NCBI RefSeq assembly: GCF_002879885.1
Contig: NZ_PNYA01000015.1
Location: 1-64,000 of the forward strand
Length of the DNA: 64,000 nucleotides
Direction: 5' to 3'
Source of the DNA: Trinickia dabaoshanensis
GTDB lineage: Bacteria > Pseudomonadota > Gammaproteobacteria > Burkholderiales > Burkholderiaceae
The notes under the pieces: model-generated
Databases searched by the model: none
What the model was told of the DNA's origin: nothing
The model's input: the letters and a program-made list of their open reading frames with translations, nothing else
Shown here: positions 39,266-47,617 of the stretch, one piece after another
Numbering within the stretch: position 1 is the first letter of the stretch
Layout: every line of letters begins with the position of its first letter
Made by a program: the position numbers and the translations under genes

Positions 39266-40498
39266 TTACGGGAGCTTGCCGACGAGCGGAAGTCCACCGC
39301 CGAAGAGCGAGCTCACGCCGCTCGTCGGCGAACCGGTGGCGGTCGTGGAACTCGTCGAGCCAGTGGAGCCCGGCGCGCCGCCGACGGTGGTGCCGATGGA
39401 ACCAAGCGCACCCGTCAAGGAGGAAAGCGGGCCGGTGCCGGCGCTCGAGCCGAGCGCGCCGGTCACGGAAGACAGAGGGCTCGCGCCGCCGAGTGCGCCG
39501 GTCAGCGAGGAGAGCGGGCCGCTGCCGCCCGTGCCCGCCGACGAGCCACCGGGTTGAACGGTTGCCGTGGAACTGCCCACGAGGCTCGTGATGAGGCCGG
39601 GAATCGGTGCGGCGCCGTTCGGGCCGTTCGGATTCACGAGCCCGCCCGCGTTGGTCACGGTGTTGCCGACGCTCGAGACGAGATGCCCCACATCCGCCGC
39701 CAATGGATTCGAGGAAGCGCCGGCCACTTGCGCCCCGGCGCTTTGCACGGCGGAGCCGATTTGGGCGAGCGCGCCGGACAGGGGCGCGCCGACGCCGCTC
39801 GTCGTTCCAACCGCCTGGGTTTGTTGGCCGAGCGTCACGACGAGCGGTGTGATGGCCGAACTCAGGGGCTGGGTGACTTGCTGCACGGCGGACGAGGACA
39901 TCGTATTCGCCAAGACTTGGCCGCCGGCGCTCACCCCGTTGGCCGCCGTGTCGAGTGCGCCGGCGAGCGGGGTCGTGACGGGGGCGAGCGGTGCCAACGG
40001 CCCGGTGCCGAGCGCGTTCACGGTGGACGCGACGCCGGCGATGACGCCGCCCGTCGCACCGACGGTCGTGCCGAGTCCGGCGGCCGTGGTGCCGACCGGG
40101 TCGGGCGTCGAGCCGATTTGGCCGAGACCGCTGCTGAGCGCGTTGGCGGCCGCATTGATGACGCCGCCCGTCGCGGATACCGTGCCGCCCACGCCCTGCG
40201 TAACCGCCGGATCGACGCCGGGGACCGACGTGGAGGAAATGGTGGAGCCGAGGTCGCCCGCGGTCGAGCCGAGCGTCGTGAGCGCGCCCGAGGTCGAGTT
40301 GGCGGCCGGCGTCGGGTTGGGTGAGGGTGTCGGCGTGACCGTGCCGCCCGCCGAGGACGCGGCGGGTGGCGCCGTCAATCCGCTGCCGCCGCAGGCGGAC
40401 AGCAGATAGGCGACGGCGAAGGCGGTGAACGGCGCGCGCAGCGACGTCGCATTGGTGCGGGCCGCTTCGATGATCAGGCGTTGCTGTTTCTTGGACAT
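39266..40498 (-). CDS. low-complexity repeat lipoprotein, paralogue 2
   Basis: This 410-residue protein has a signal peptide with lipobox LLSAC (Cys36) and a long Ser/Gly/Thr/Ala/Val-rich body lacking charged residues. It carries internal repeats of the type SLTGALG, seen as GPLSSLTGALGG, SPLSSVTGALGS and GPLSSLTGALGS near the C-terminus. Similar Burkholderia proteins are sometimes labelled collagen-like, but there is no regular Gly-X-Y series. The mid-section (APVTTPLAGAL, AVQQVTQPLSSAITPL) closely parallels the next gene, showing common descent. It lies between that paralogue and the TpsB transporter. Function unknown, surface exposure suspected. Confidence 0.78.
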   Translation of the reverse strand: MSKKQQRLIIEAARTNATSLRAPFTAFAVAYLLSACGGSGLTAPPAASSAGGTVTPTPSPNPTPAANSTSGALTTLGSTAGDLGSTISSTSVPGVDPAVTQGVGGTVSATGGVINAAANALSSGLGQIGSTPDPVGTTAAGLGTTVGATGGVIAGVASTVNALGTGPLAPLAPVTTPLAGALDTAANGVSAGGQVLANTMSSSAVQQVTQPLSSAITPLVVTLGQQTQAVGTTSGVGAPLSGALAQIGSAVQSAGAQVAGASSNPLAADVGHLVSSVGNTVTNAGGLVNPNGPNGAAPIPGLITSLVGSSTATVQPGGSSAGTGGSGPLSSLTGALGGASPLSSVTGALGSSAGTGPLSSLTGALGSIGTTVGGAPGSTGSTSSTTATGSPTSGVSSLFGGGLPLVGKLP

Positions 40499-40522
40499 GA
40501 TGTGCTCCTCGTGGGCTGGGCG

Positions 40523-41827
40523 TTATTTCTTGGCGAGCGATCCGGTGAGTCCGCTGGTGAGCGAGGTCAGGCCGCCCAATGGGTTCGAACCCGTGGCGCC
40601 GGCGCTGCCGGCGCCTGTCAATGCACCGGTGACGGTATTGAGCAGACCGGTCACCGGCGCCAATGCGTTGCTGCTGCCGGTGCTCGTGGCGCCCGTCGTG
40701 CCGACGGCCCCGGTAACGGTCGAAACGAGCCCTGTGACGGGCGCGAGCGGACCGGTCGACGTACCGGTGCCGCCTGCCGTCGCAAGCGTGCCGGTGACGG
40801 TCGAGACCAAGCCGGTGACGGGCGCGAGCGGATTGGCGGTGCCGGTGCCCGTGACGAGTCCGCCGAGCGAGGCGGTTGCGTTGCCGGTGGAGGCGAGGAC
40901 GTTGCCGACGCCGCTCGTGACGGGATTGCCGCCCGCCGAGGCGACGGCGCTGCCCGCTTGCTTCAGAGCGCCGCCGGCGGTGCCCAGCAAGCCGGCAAGC
41001 TGCGGCCCCGCGCCGCTCGTCATCCCGACCGTTTGCGTCGTCGACGCAAGCGTGGACGTGATCGGGACGATCGCGCTGCTGAGCGGCTCGGTGACTTGCT
41101 GAACGGCGCCGCTCGCCAGCGTGTTGCCGAGCGTCGCGCCGCCCGCGGCAATCGCGTTGCCGAGCGTGCTGAGCGCACCGCCGAGCGGCGAGGTGAGGGG
41201 GGCGAGCGGCGAGAGCGGACCGCTTGCGCCTAAGCTCGTCGTGAGCGTCCCCGCGCTCGTGACGGCATTGCCCAACTGAGATACCGCGGGACCCGCGCTC
41301 ACGAGGGTCGTGCCGATCGGATCGCCGGTGGCGCCGAGCTGCCCGAGTCCTTGCGAGATGCCGTTGCCGAGCGCGGATACGCTCGCGCCGACGCTTTGCA
41401 CGACAGCGCCGGCGGCTTGCGTGGTTTGTGGGTTCGTGCCGGGCAACGATTGTTGACCGATGACGGTACCTAGGCTCGAGACGGTCGAGCCCGTCGCGCT
41501 GACGATGTCGCCGCCGCCTCCCAGTGTCTGACCGATCGCGTTGGCCGTCGCGGTGCCGCTCGTGCCGGTGCTTGTCGTGCCGCCGCTCGTGCTGGAGCCG
41601 CTCGTGCCGCTCGTGCCGCTCGTGCCGGTAGCACCGCTGCCGCCGGCCCCCGCACCGGCCCCGGTAGTGCCTCCGCTCGTCGCGGCGGTGCTGCCCGCTC
41701 CGCCTCCCGACCCGAGGCCTTGGCTCAGCGTGCCCGATCCGCCGCAGGCCGTCAGCGCCAGCATCGTCGCGACCGCTGCCGCACACCATGTCTTGCGCAA
41801 AACCCCGTCTTGCTTCCGTGTGTTCAT
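40523..41827 (-). CDS. low-complexity repeat lipoprotein, paralogue 1
   Basis: This 434-residue protein has a signal peptide with lipobox ALTAC (Cys28), then a Gly/Ser/Thr linker (about 30-95), and a body almost devoid of charge. Three copies of an APVTGLVSTVTG-type repeat lie at about 330-410 (the third is APVTGLLNTVTG). The central block (APLTSPLGGAL, AVQQVTEPLSSAIVPI) matches its neighbour, so the two arose by duplication. It is the first gene of the lipoprotein-lipoprotein-TpsB unit; its ATG follows GAGGAGCAGCA. Probably an outer-membrane or surface lipoprotein of unknown role. Confidence 0.78.
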   Translation of the reverse strand: MNTRKQDGVLRKTWCAAAVATMLALTACGGSGTLSQGLGSGGGAGSTAATSGGTTGAGAGAGGSGATGTSGTSGTSGSSTSGGTTSTGTSGTATANAIGQTLGGGGDIVSATGSTVSSLGTVIGQQSLPGTNPQTTQAAGAVVQSVGASVSALGNGISQGLGQLGATGDPIGTTLVSAGPAVSQLGNAVTSAGTLTTSLGASGPLSPLAPLTSPLGGALSTLGNAIAAGGATLGNTLASGAVQQVTEPLSSAIVPITSTLASTTQTVGMTSGAGPQLAGLLGTAGGALKQAGSAVASAGGNPVTSGVGNVLASTGNATASLGGLVTGTGTANPLAPVTGLVSTVTGTLATAGGTGTSTGPLAPVTGLVSTVTGAVGTTGATSTGSSNALAPVTGLLNTVTGALTGAGSAGATGSNPLGGLTSLTSGLTGSLAKK

Positions 41828-42478
41828 TGCTGCTCCTCGCTTTTCGTTTATCGGATTGGTTGCGGGCGCAAGCTCTGCAATGGGCGTGCCAACGCGGGTA
41901 CGCGCGGCGTACGAGATATAGGAAGCGGCGTGCGAATGTCGATGACGTCAGCGCTGCCGCGGCAAGCGCGGGCGGATGAGGCTTACGAGCAATGCCGCGT
42001 GCGATGGCACGGGCGAGGGCGGCACGAAGCGCACGTAACGTAACGAGTGGGCTGCGTTGTTACCGCCGCGGCCGTAACGTGACATCGGCCCGCGCGGGTT
42101 AATGCCGGGGCGAAGGGGCTGTAATGGGCGACTAAGAAAATTAGTAGACCTAATCTAAACTATCGTTTGCCCTAACTCGAAAGCGATCACAAGGCGCCGT
42201 CGATGAGGGTAGAGTCGCCCTGTAGTGAAAACGCATCGTCAACGCGCATCGGCCATAAGACAAAAAGCAATGCCGACCGGCCAAGGAGGACGTTATCGAT
42301 ACATCACTCGCAGTTCATTACTAAAACGCACTGCCATAGTCGCATTGCGGGCGAACGGCACATCAACGAAGCCTTATCACGAAGTGCACTCAGTCGGGCA
42401 ACGAAGCTTGCTCCGACCTTTCGTTGCATGCCGGCGAGCCAATCCCGCGCGACGTTCGTCGATTTTTCGAGGGGCATC
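41828..42478. other. 650-base divergent intergenic stretch, lipoprotein unit / tad locus
   Basis: No gene is supported. A short AT-rich patch at about 42125-42175 stands out from very GC-rich DNA on both sides and probably holds divergent promoters; no clean -35/-10 pair could be chosen. GTAACGT-type repeats occur around 42035-42085. No sigma-54 consensus was found here. Confidence 0.4.
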
Positions 42479-42646
42479 ATGAACAAGCTCGTCAAGCGTT
42501 TCCTTATCGAAGACCGTGGCGTCACCGCCATCGAATATGCACTGATCGCCGGTCTCATCGCAGCCGCCATCGCCACGGTGGTCGGCTCCGTCAGCACGAA
42601 TATCCAAGCGGTGTTCACCACCGTCGCCGCCGCTATCAAGACGTGA
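42479..42646 (+). CDS. flp: Flp-family type IVb pilin
   Basis: This 55-residue prepilin is the major subunit of the tight-adherence (Tad) pilus. A short basic leader (MNKLVKRFLIEDRG) is followed by the cleavage site Gly-Val and the hydrophobic helix VTAIEYALIAGLIAAAI with Glu at +5, as the TadV peptidase family requires. The ATG at 42479 follows GAGGGGC; an open frame upstream to 42203 is unlikely because it would hide the leader. It is the first gene of the tad locus and is usually expressed far above the rest. Confidence 0.95.
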   Translation: MNKLVKRFLIEDRGVTAIEYALIAGLIAAAIATVVGSVSTNIQAVFTTVAAAIKT

Positions 42647-42772
42647 TGGCGCGAGTTGTAACTAAATATTAAATAGCCGATTTAGGCATTTCTCGAGAGC
42701 GTTTGTATGTGCTGATTGCTTCGGCAATCGGCATGGATCGATTCGAACATTTTCGGGCTTTTCAAAATTCGC

Positions 42773-43282
42773 ATGCTGCTTTCAAGTGCTGTATTCGTGG
42801 TTTGGGCCGCACTCGTCGCTTGGTTCGATTGCCGCACGCGTCGTGTGGCGAACCGGCTCGTCGCCGTTGGCGCCGCGGCCGCGTTCGCTTGCGCCGCCGT
42901 GCACGCGGCGCCGTTCGGCGTTGCGCCCGCCGCCGCGGCCCTCGGTGCGCTTGTGGGCTGCGCGGCCCTGCTGCCGTTTTTCGCGTTCGGCCTGATGGGC
43001 GCCGCCGACGTTAAAGTGTTCGCCGTACTCGGCGCATGGTGCGGGACCGGTCCGCTGCTCGGATTGTGGGTGGCCGCGAGTCTCGCGGCGGCCGTGCATG
43101 CGCTCACGCTGCTCGCAAGCGAGCGGTGGCGAGCCTGCTCGGGCGTTCGCTGGTCGCCTTGGCGCAATGGGCAACCGGCGTTCGAGATCGGTACTCGCCG
43201 TGCGACGCCCTATGCGGCCTTGCTCGTGGGCGCCGCATCCCTTCATCTGTTGGGCGGCGCCTTGCAAGGGGCGGTGCATTGA
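42773..43282 (+). CDS. cpaA: prepilin peptidase CpaA/TadV
   Basis: This inner-membrane aspartic peptidase cleaves Flp and TadE-type prepilins. The 169 residues form several membrane helices. They contain the two catalytic aspartates: the first in AWFDCRTRRVANRLV near 18, the second in the GxGD-like GLMGAADVKVFA, where the family has GMGD (here GAAD). The substitution is noted, but the second Asp is kept. The start at 42773 is not backed by a strong ribosome site; a TTG at 42716 is possible. The stop overlaps the tadE start. Confidence 0.88.
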   Translation: MLLSSAVFVVWAALVAWFDCRTRRVANRLVAVGAAAAFACAAVHAAPFGVAPAAAALGALVGCAALLPFFAFGLMGAADVKVFAVLGAWCGTGPLLGLWVAASLAAAVHALTLLASERWRACSGVRWSPWRNGQPAFEIGTRRATPYAALLVGAASLHLLGGALQGAVH

Positions 43283-43746
43283 TGCGTGCGACCCGTTCGT
43301 TGCGCGCGCGCATGCGCTGCTCCGGCAGCGCGGCCGTGGAGTTCGCGCTCGTCTTCCCGCTGTTGTTCTTGGTGCTGTACGGCATCGTGACCTACAGCGT
43401 GTTGTTCGTCGCCGAGCAGAACCTCACGTTGGCCGCGGAGGAGGGCGCACGCGCAGCGCTCAACTATCAGAGCGCGAGCAGCGTTGCGGCCGCGCTCGCG
43501 GCGCGCGGCGGCAACGCGTGCACGGTGGCAAATCAATCGACAGGCTGGCTGGCCGCATACGCGCAATGCGCATCGCAGGTGCAAGGATGCAGTTACGACA
43601 GCGCCATGTCGTGCATGCGGATCACGCTGACCTATGACTATGCAAATCACCCGCTCGTACCGAAATTGCCGCTCATAGGGCTCGCGCTACCGCAAACGTT
43701 GTCCAGCGCCGCGACGGTGCAACTCAATCCGGAGAACGTGCTGTGA
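43282..43746 (+). CDS. tadE: TadE-like pseudopilin
   Basis: TadE is a pseudopilin processed by the prepilin peptidase and needed for Flp pilus assembly. The 154 residues start with a basic leader, then GSAAVEFALVFPLLFLVLYG, the typical cleavage site and helix with Glu at +5. The periplasmic part contains four Cys (in NACTVAN, AQCAS, QGCSY and MSCMR). TGATG overlap with cpaA indicates translational coupling. No separate tadF gene follows. Confidence 0.9.
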   Translation: MRATRSLRARMRCSGSAAVEFALVFPLLFLVLYGIVTYSVLFVAEQNLTLAAEEGARAALNYQSASSVAAALAARGGNACTVANQSTGWLAAYAQCASQVQGCSYDSAMSCMRITLTYDYANHPLVPKLPLIGLALPQTLSSAATVQLNPENVL

Positions 43747-43804
43747 GCGCACGCCGGTCTAGGGTACGCATCGGCGCGCGTGGCGCGGCGTTCGCGCCGC
43801 GTCG

Positions 43805-43825
43805 GAGTTGGAGTTGGAGTTGGAG
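43805..43825 (+). repeat. hexanucleotide GGAGTT tandem repeat
   Basis: Three copies of GGAGTT followed by GGAGC lie just upstream of the cpaB ribosome site. Copy-number change would alter spacing, or add Glu-Leu pairs if the upstream ATG frame were used. Confidence 0.6.
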
Positions 43826-43843
43826 CTTCGCGAGGACGCAAGC

Positions 43844-44770
43844 ATGAGGCATCTGAACATCACGAAGACGGTGGCGATCGCGTTGATCGCGGCCGCGCTG
43901 CTGCTGGCGTTTTATGCGTGGGCATTGAGCCGGCGCCCGAGCGCGGCACCCGCCGTCGTCAAGGCGCAAGCGGTGCCGGCGACGTTTCCGGTCGTGATCG
44001 CCACGCATCTGTTGCCGGCCGGCACCGCGATCGCCGGCGGCGACCTGCGCGTCGTCATGCTGCCGGTGCGTCCGAGCGGCGCGTTCGCCGATACCGCGCT
44101 CGTTGCGCGGCGCGTGCCGCTCACGGATATCGGCGCGAACGTGCCCGTGCTCGAGGGACAGTTGTCGTCGGGTTTCGCGGAACAAGTGGCGCCGGGCGAG
44201 CGCGCCGTGGCCATTCACGTCGATGAGGCGAGTTCGGTTGGCGAACGCGTGCGCCCCGGCAACTTCGTCGATGTTTTCCTGACGCTCAAACGTGACGGCA
44301 TGAGCGCTGGGCCGCATGCGGAGATCACGCAGTCGCAAACGCGCCTGCTGCTCTCGCGTGTGCGCGTGCTTGCGTTCGGCACGACGGTCTCGGGTGCGGG
44401 CAATCCCGCGCAGTTCGGCGTGGGCGCGCATACCGCGGTGTTGGCGGTGCCGACAGCCGAGGTCGATCGGCTTGCATTGGCCGACAGCGCCGGCCATATC
44501 GTGCTGGCGCTGCGCAACCCGCACGACGAGGATGCGATCGAGCCCGGCGACGCAGCGAATGACGAAGGTGCGCGACGCGTGAGCGCTGCGCGCGTCGCCG
44601 CCGAGCCCCCTTCGGTGCAGGCGGCCGCGGGGGTTTCGCTGAGCGAGCTGTCGCGCGAGCGAGTGCGCTTGCGCGTACCCGAACAACCGCTAGCGCCGCG
44701 CAAGCGCACGTATGCCGGTGTCGGCATCGAAGTCATACGAGGCGGCCAAGCGCAAACGCTCGGCAATTGA
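43844..44770 (+). CDS. cpaB: Flp pilus assembly protein CpaB/RcpC
   Basis: CpaB/RcpC is a membrane-anchored periplasmic protein that supports the secretin and pilus passage. It has one N-terminal membrane helix (about 7-28), then a SAF domain (ATHLLPAGTAIAGGDLRVVM, about 50-70, continuing to about 115) and the RcpC core with AIHVDEASSVGERVRPGNFV and DVFLTLKR. The ATG at 43844 is preferred because GAGGACGCAAGC precedes it and the family-like sequence starts there; the frame open from 43808 encodes only Glu-Leu repeats. It is 308 residues, normal for the family. Confidence 0.93.
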   Translation: MRHLNITKTVAIALIAAALLLAFYAWALSRRPSAAPAVVKAQAVPATFPVVIATHLLPAGTAIAGGDLRVVMLPVRPSGAFADTALVARRVPLTDIGANVPVLEGQLSSGFAEQVAPGERAVAIHVDEASSVGERVRPGNFVDVFLTLKRDGMSAGPHAEITQSQTRLLLSRVRVLAFGTTVSGAGNPAQFGVGAHTAVLAVPTAEVDRLALADSAGHIVLALRNPHDEDAIEPGDAANDEGARRVSAARVAAEPPSVQAAAGVSLSELSRERVRLRVPEQPLAPRKRTYAGVGIEVIRGGQAQTLGN

Positions 44771-44811
44771 TCGGCAACAAGAAAAGGCCTAAGGCGAGGG
44801 CCATCGAAGAC

Positions 44812-46293
44812 ATGGCGAACCAAGCAGCGATAGTGAAACGGAGCGCGGCGCTTCTCATAGCGGCGTGTTGCCTCGCGCTCTTCTTATACGGCTTGCCGGA
44901 TGCGGCGTGCGCCGCGGGAGATCGCGCGCGCCCGCTCGAATCTCGTGCGCCCTCGACGATTGCACTTTCGGTCGGCGAGCAACGGCAGATCGAACCGGGA
45001 ACGCGTCTGGCGCGCGTGGCGGTGGCCGATCCGGCTGTCGCCGACGTCCTCGTGATTCGCGATGGCGATGGGCGCGGGGGCATACTCGCGATCGGCAAAG
45101 CGCCGGGGCGCACGAGCCTGTTGCTCTGGGAGCAGGGCCGGCCGGCGCCGCGAACGTTGACGCTCGTCGTGCAGCCCGCCGCCGCGGCGGCACTCGCGGG
45201 CAACGGTGTTCCGAATGTCGAAACTTATGGACAGGACGTGGTCGTGTCGGGCGACGCGCCGACGATGGAGGCGCATCAACGCGGCAGGGATCTCGCGCGC
45301 CTCGCGGCGAACGCAGGCAGCCGCGCGAGCGCGAGGCACGGCGATGCGCGAACGGCACAAAGCGGGCTCGCTGGCGGAGGCAAGGGCGAGAGCGCCGATT
45401 CGAGCACGATCGTCGACGAGTCGAGCGTCGCCACGCGCAGTGTCGTTCAGGTCGACGTACGCGTGGTCGAATTCAGTCGCACGGTACTGAAACAAGCGGG
45501 CTTGAACTTGTTCAAGCAGAGCAACGGTTTTTCGTTCGGCACGTTTGCGCCTTCCGGCTTGAACTCGGTCTCGGGTGGCGGCACATCGAGCTTCCAAGTG
45601 ACGAGCACCGCGCCGATCGCGTCGGCTTTCAATCTCGTGCTCAATTCGGCGGGGCGCGGCCTATTCGCCGATTTGAGCTTGATGGAGAGCAACAACCTCG
45701 CGCGGGTGCTGGCCGAACCCACGCTCGTCGCGCTCTCGGGACAAAGCGCGAGTTTCCTCGCTGGCGGCGAGATCCCCGTGCCCGTTCCCCAGGCGCTCGG
45801 TACGACGTCCATTGACTACAAACCCTATGGCGTCGGCTTGACGTTGACGCCCACGGTGCTGAGCGCGCAACGCATCGCGCTGAAGGTCGCCCCCGAGGCG
45901 AGCCAACTCGACTTTCAAAACGCCGTGACGATCAACGGCGTATCCGTGCCGGCGATTACGACGCGTCGCGCCGACACGACTGTTGAGCTCGGCGACGGCG
46001 AAAGCTTCGTCATCGGCGGGCTCATCGATCGGGAAACGATGTCGAACGTCAACAAGGTTCCGTTGCTCGGCGATTTGCCGATCATCGGCGCTTTCTTCAA
46101 ACAGTTGAACTATCAGCAAAACGACAAAGAACTCGTGATCGTCGTGACGCCGCATCTCGTCTCGCCGCTCGCGAAGGACGCTGCGTTGCCGGCGACGCCC
46201 GGCGAGCGCTCCGAGCAGCGCGACGGCGCCGTGTGGCGCTCGTACTTGGGCGGCGCGCTCTCGCGCGATGCCGGTCCGGGGTTCTCGCGATGA
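44812..46293 (+). CDS. cpaC: tad secretin CpaC/RcpA
   Basis: This 493-residue protein forms the outer-membrane pore for the Flp pilus. A signal sequence (about 1-35) is followed by the pilus-secretin N-terminal domain (LSVGEQRQIEPGTRLARVAV, then ADPAVADVLVI). The secretin core runs from about 205 (VQVDVRVVEFSRTVLKQAGL) to the end, with VPLLGDLPIIGAFFKQLNYQ and ELVIVVTPHLVSPL. The ATG at 44812 is chosen over an upstream TTG because it starts the signal region. It follows cpaB closely. Confidence 0.94.
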   Translation: MANQAAIVKRSAALLIAACCLALFLYGLPDAACAAGDRARPLESRAPSTIALSVGEQRQIEPGTRLARVAVADPAVADVLVIRDGDGRGGILAIGKAPGRTSLLLWEQGRPAPRTLTLVVQPAAAAALAGNGVPNVETYGQDVVVSGDAPTMEAHQRGRDLARLAANAGSRASARHGDARTAQSGLAGGGKGESADSSTIVDESSVATRSVVQVDVRVVEFSRTVLKQAGLNLFKQSNGFSFGTFAPSGLNSVSGGGTSSFQVTSTAPIASAFNLVLNSAGRGLFADLSLMESNNLARVLAEPTLVALSGQSASFLAGGEIPVPVPQALGTTSIDYKPYGVGLTLTPTVLSAQRIALKVAPEASQLDFQNAVTINGVSVPAITTRRADTTVELGDGESFVIGGLIDRETMSNVNKVPLLGDLPIIGAFFKQLNYQQNDKELVIVVTPHLVSPLAKDAALPATPGERSEQRDGAVWRSYLGGALSRDAGPGFSR

Positions 46294-46342
46294 CGCGCGC
46301 CCGCAACCAGTGCGATGCAGGCGACGCACGAGGAGGTGCACC

Positions 46343-47614
46343 ATGAACGCAAGAGCGCCATCGTTGAATGAAGGCGAGTGCACGATCGCCCGCCACTTCG
46401 TGTTCGCGACGAGCGAGGAGGGCAGCGCGCGTTGGCTCGGCGATGCCCTTGCCACGACGGGCGCCGTGCAAAGCGCGCCGCATGATCCGGCCGCGCTCGC
46501 GCAACGCGTCGCTGCACTGCGGCCGTCGCTCGTTTTCGTCGATTTCTCAGGAGCCCTAATCGATTCCGCTACGCGGGCCGTGCAGGCCGTGCGCGCGTTG
46601 GCGCCGCAGGTGCCGATCATCGCGGTGGGCCGGCTCGCGCAGCCCGAGGGCGCGATCGCCGCGCTGCGCGCCGGCGTACGCGACTTCGTCGATCTGGCGG
46701 GCGGCGCGCAGGAGGCGGCGCGAATCGCGCGCGAAGCGCTCGAACACACCGCGCGTCTGCCCGCGCGCCATGGCCGGCTCACGGTGCTGCTCGGCGCGCG
46801 CGTGGGCGTCGGCGTGTCCACGCTCGCGGCGCATTTGAGCGTACTCGTCCACAAGCGCGGCGCCCGCGCGCGGCGCCAGGCGGCGCTCATCGATCTGGGA
46901 TTGCCCGCCGGCGACGGCTTGCTCTATCTGGATACACGAAGCGAATTCGACTTCGTCGAAGCGGTTCGCAACCTAGGCCGCTTCGACGAGACGTTCGTCC
47001 ACACGGCGCTCGCGCGGCACGCAAGCGGGCTCGCCTTGACGGCGCTCGCGCCCGATCTCGCGTCGTTGCGCACGGTGTCGTATGCGTCGGCCGTGGCGTT
47101 GCTCGCGCGTTTGCGGACGTTTTTCGATCATCAAGTCGTCGACCTCGGCGGCTTTTCCAATCACGAGTTCGTCGCGCAGGTCGCGCAGGCCGCGGACGAC
47201 GTCTGGCTCGTTTGCGACCCCGCGATCGCCTCGCTCGTATCGGCTGTCGAGTTGCTGCGCGAGTTGGCCGCGGTGCAGTTCGACACGGCTCGCATCGGCC
47301 TCGTCGTGACGAAATACGACGCGCGCCTCGGGCTGACCGCCGAACAGATCGCGGCGCGTCTTGCCTTGCCGCTCGTCGCGACGCTGCCGTCGCGGCGCGT
47401 GCCGCTGCTGCAAGCCGCCAATCAGGGCAAGTTGCTGATCGATACGGCCGAGCGCGATCCATACGTGCGCGCGGTCGACGCGCTTGCCGAGCGTATCGCG
47501 CCCGCCGCCGACGATCTCGCGCAGGGCGAGGCGGGTTCGTGCGACGAGCCGGCCGCGCCTGCTCGATCGATGCGCCTGACGCGATTTTTCCACCTTCCAC
47601 CGAAGCGGTCATAG
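46343..47614 (+). CDS. tadZ: Flp pilus localisation protein TadZ/CpaE
   Basis: TadZ/CpaE is a ParA/MinD-like protein that places the Tad machine at the pole. The 423 residues hold an atypical receiver-like N-terminal domain (about 10-130) and a MinD-type domain. The Walker A position reads GARVGVGVSTL and lacks both signature lysines of the deviant Walker A, so ATP hydrolysis is doubtful. The remaining motifs look family-like (VVDLGGFSNHEF for Walker B; VVTKYDARLGL). The ATG at 46343 follows GAGGAGGTGCACC. Confidence 0.9.
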   Translation: MNARAPSLNEGECTIARHFVFATSEEGSARWLGDALATTGAVQSAPHDPAALAQRVAALRPSLVFVDFSGALIDSATRAVQAVRALAPQVPIIAVGRLAQPEGAIAALRAGVRDFVDLAGGAQEAARIAREALEHTARLPARHGRLTVLLGARVGVGVSTLAAHLSVLVHKRGARARRQAALIDLGLPAGDGLLYLDTRSEFDFVEAVRNLGRFDETFVHTALARHASGLALTALAPDLASLRTVSYASAVALLARLRTFFDHQVVDLGGFSNHEFVAQVAQAADDVWLVCDPAIASLVSAVELLRELAAVQFDTARIGLVVTKYDARLGLTAEQIAARLALPLVATLPSRRVPLLQAANQGKLLIDTAERDPYVRAVDALAERIAPAADDLAQGEAGSCDEPAAPARSMRLTRFFHLPPKRS

Positions 47615-47617
47615 ACG

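Noticed and set aside
39108-41789. Overlapping 893-residue minus-strand frame and plus-strand frames in the lipoprotein region
   Set aside because: The frames with signal peptides, lipoboxes and ribosome sites are the two lipoproteins; the others are Arg/His-rich shadows.
42121-42200. Sigma-54 promoter before the flp gene
   Set aside because: No GG-N10-GC pair with the right spacing was found; the AT-rich patch may hold a sigma-70 promoter instead.
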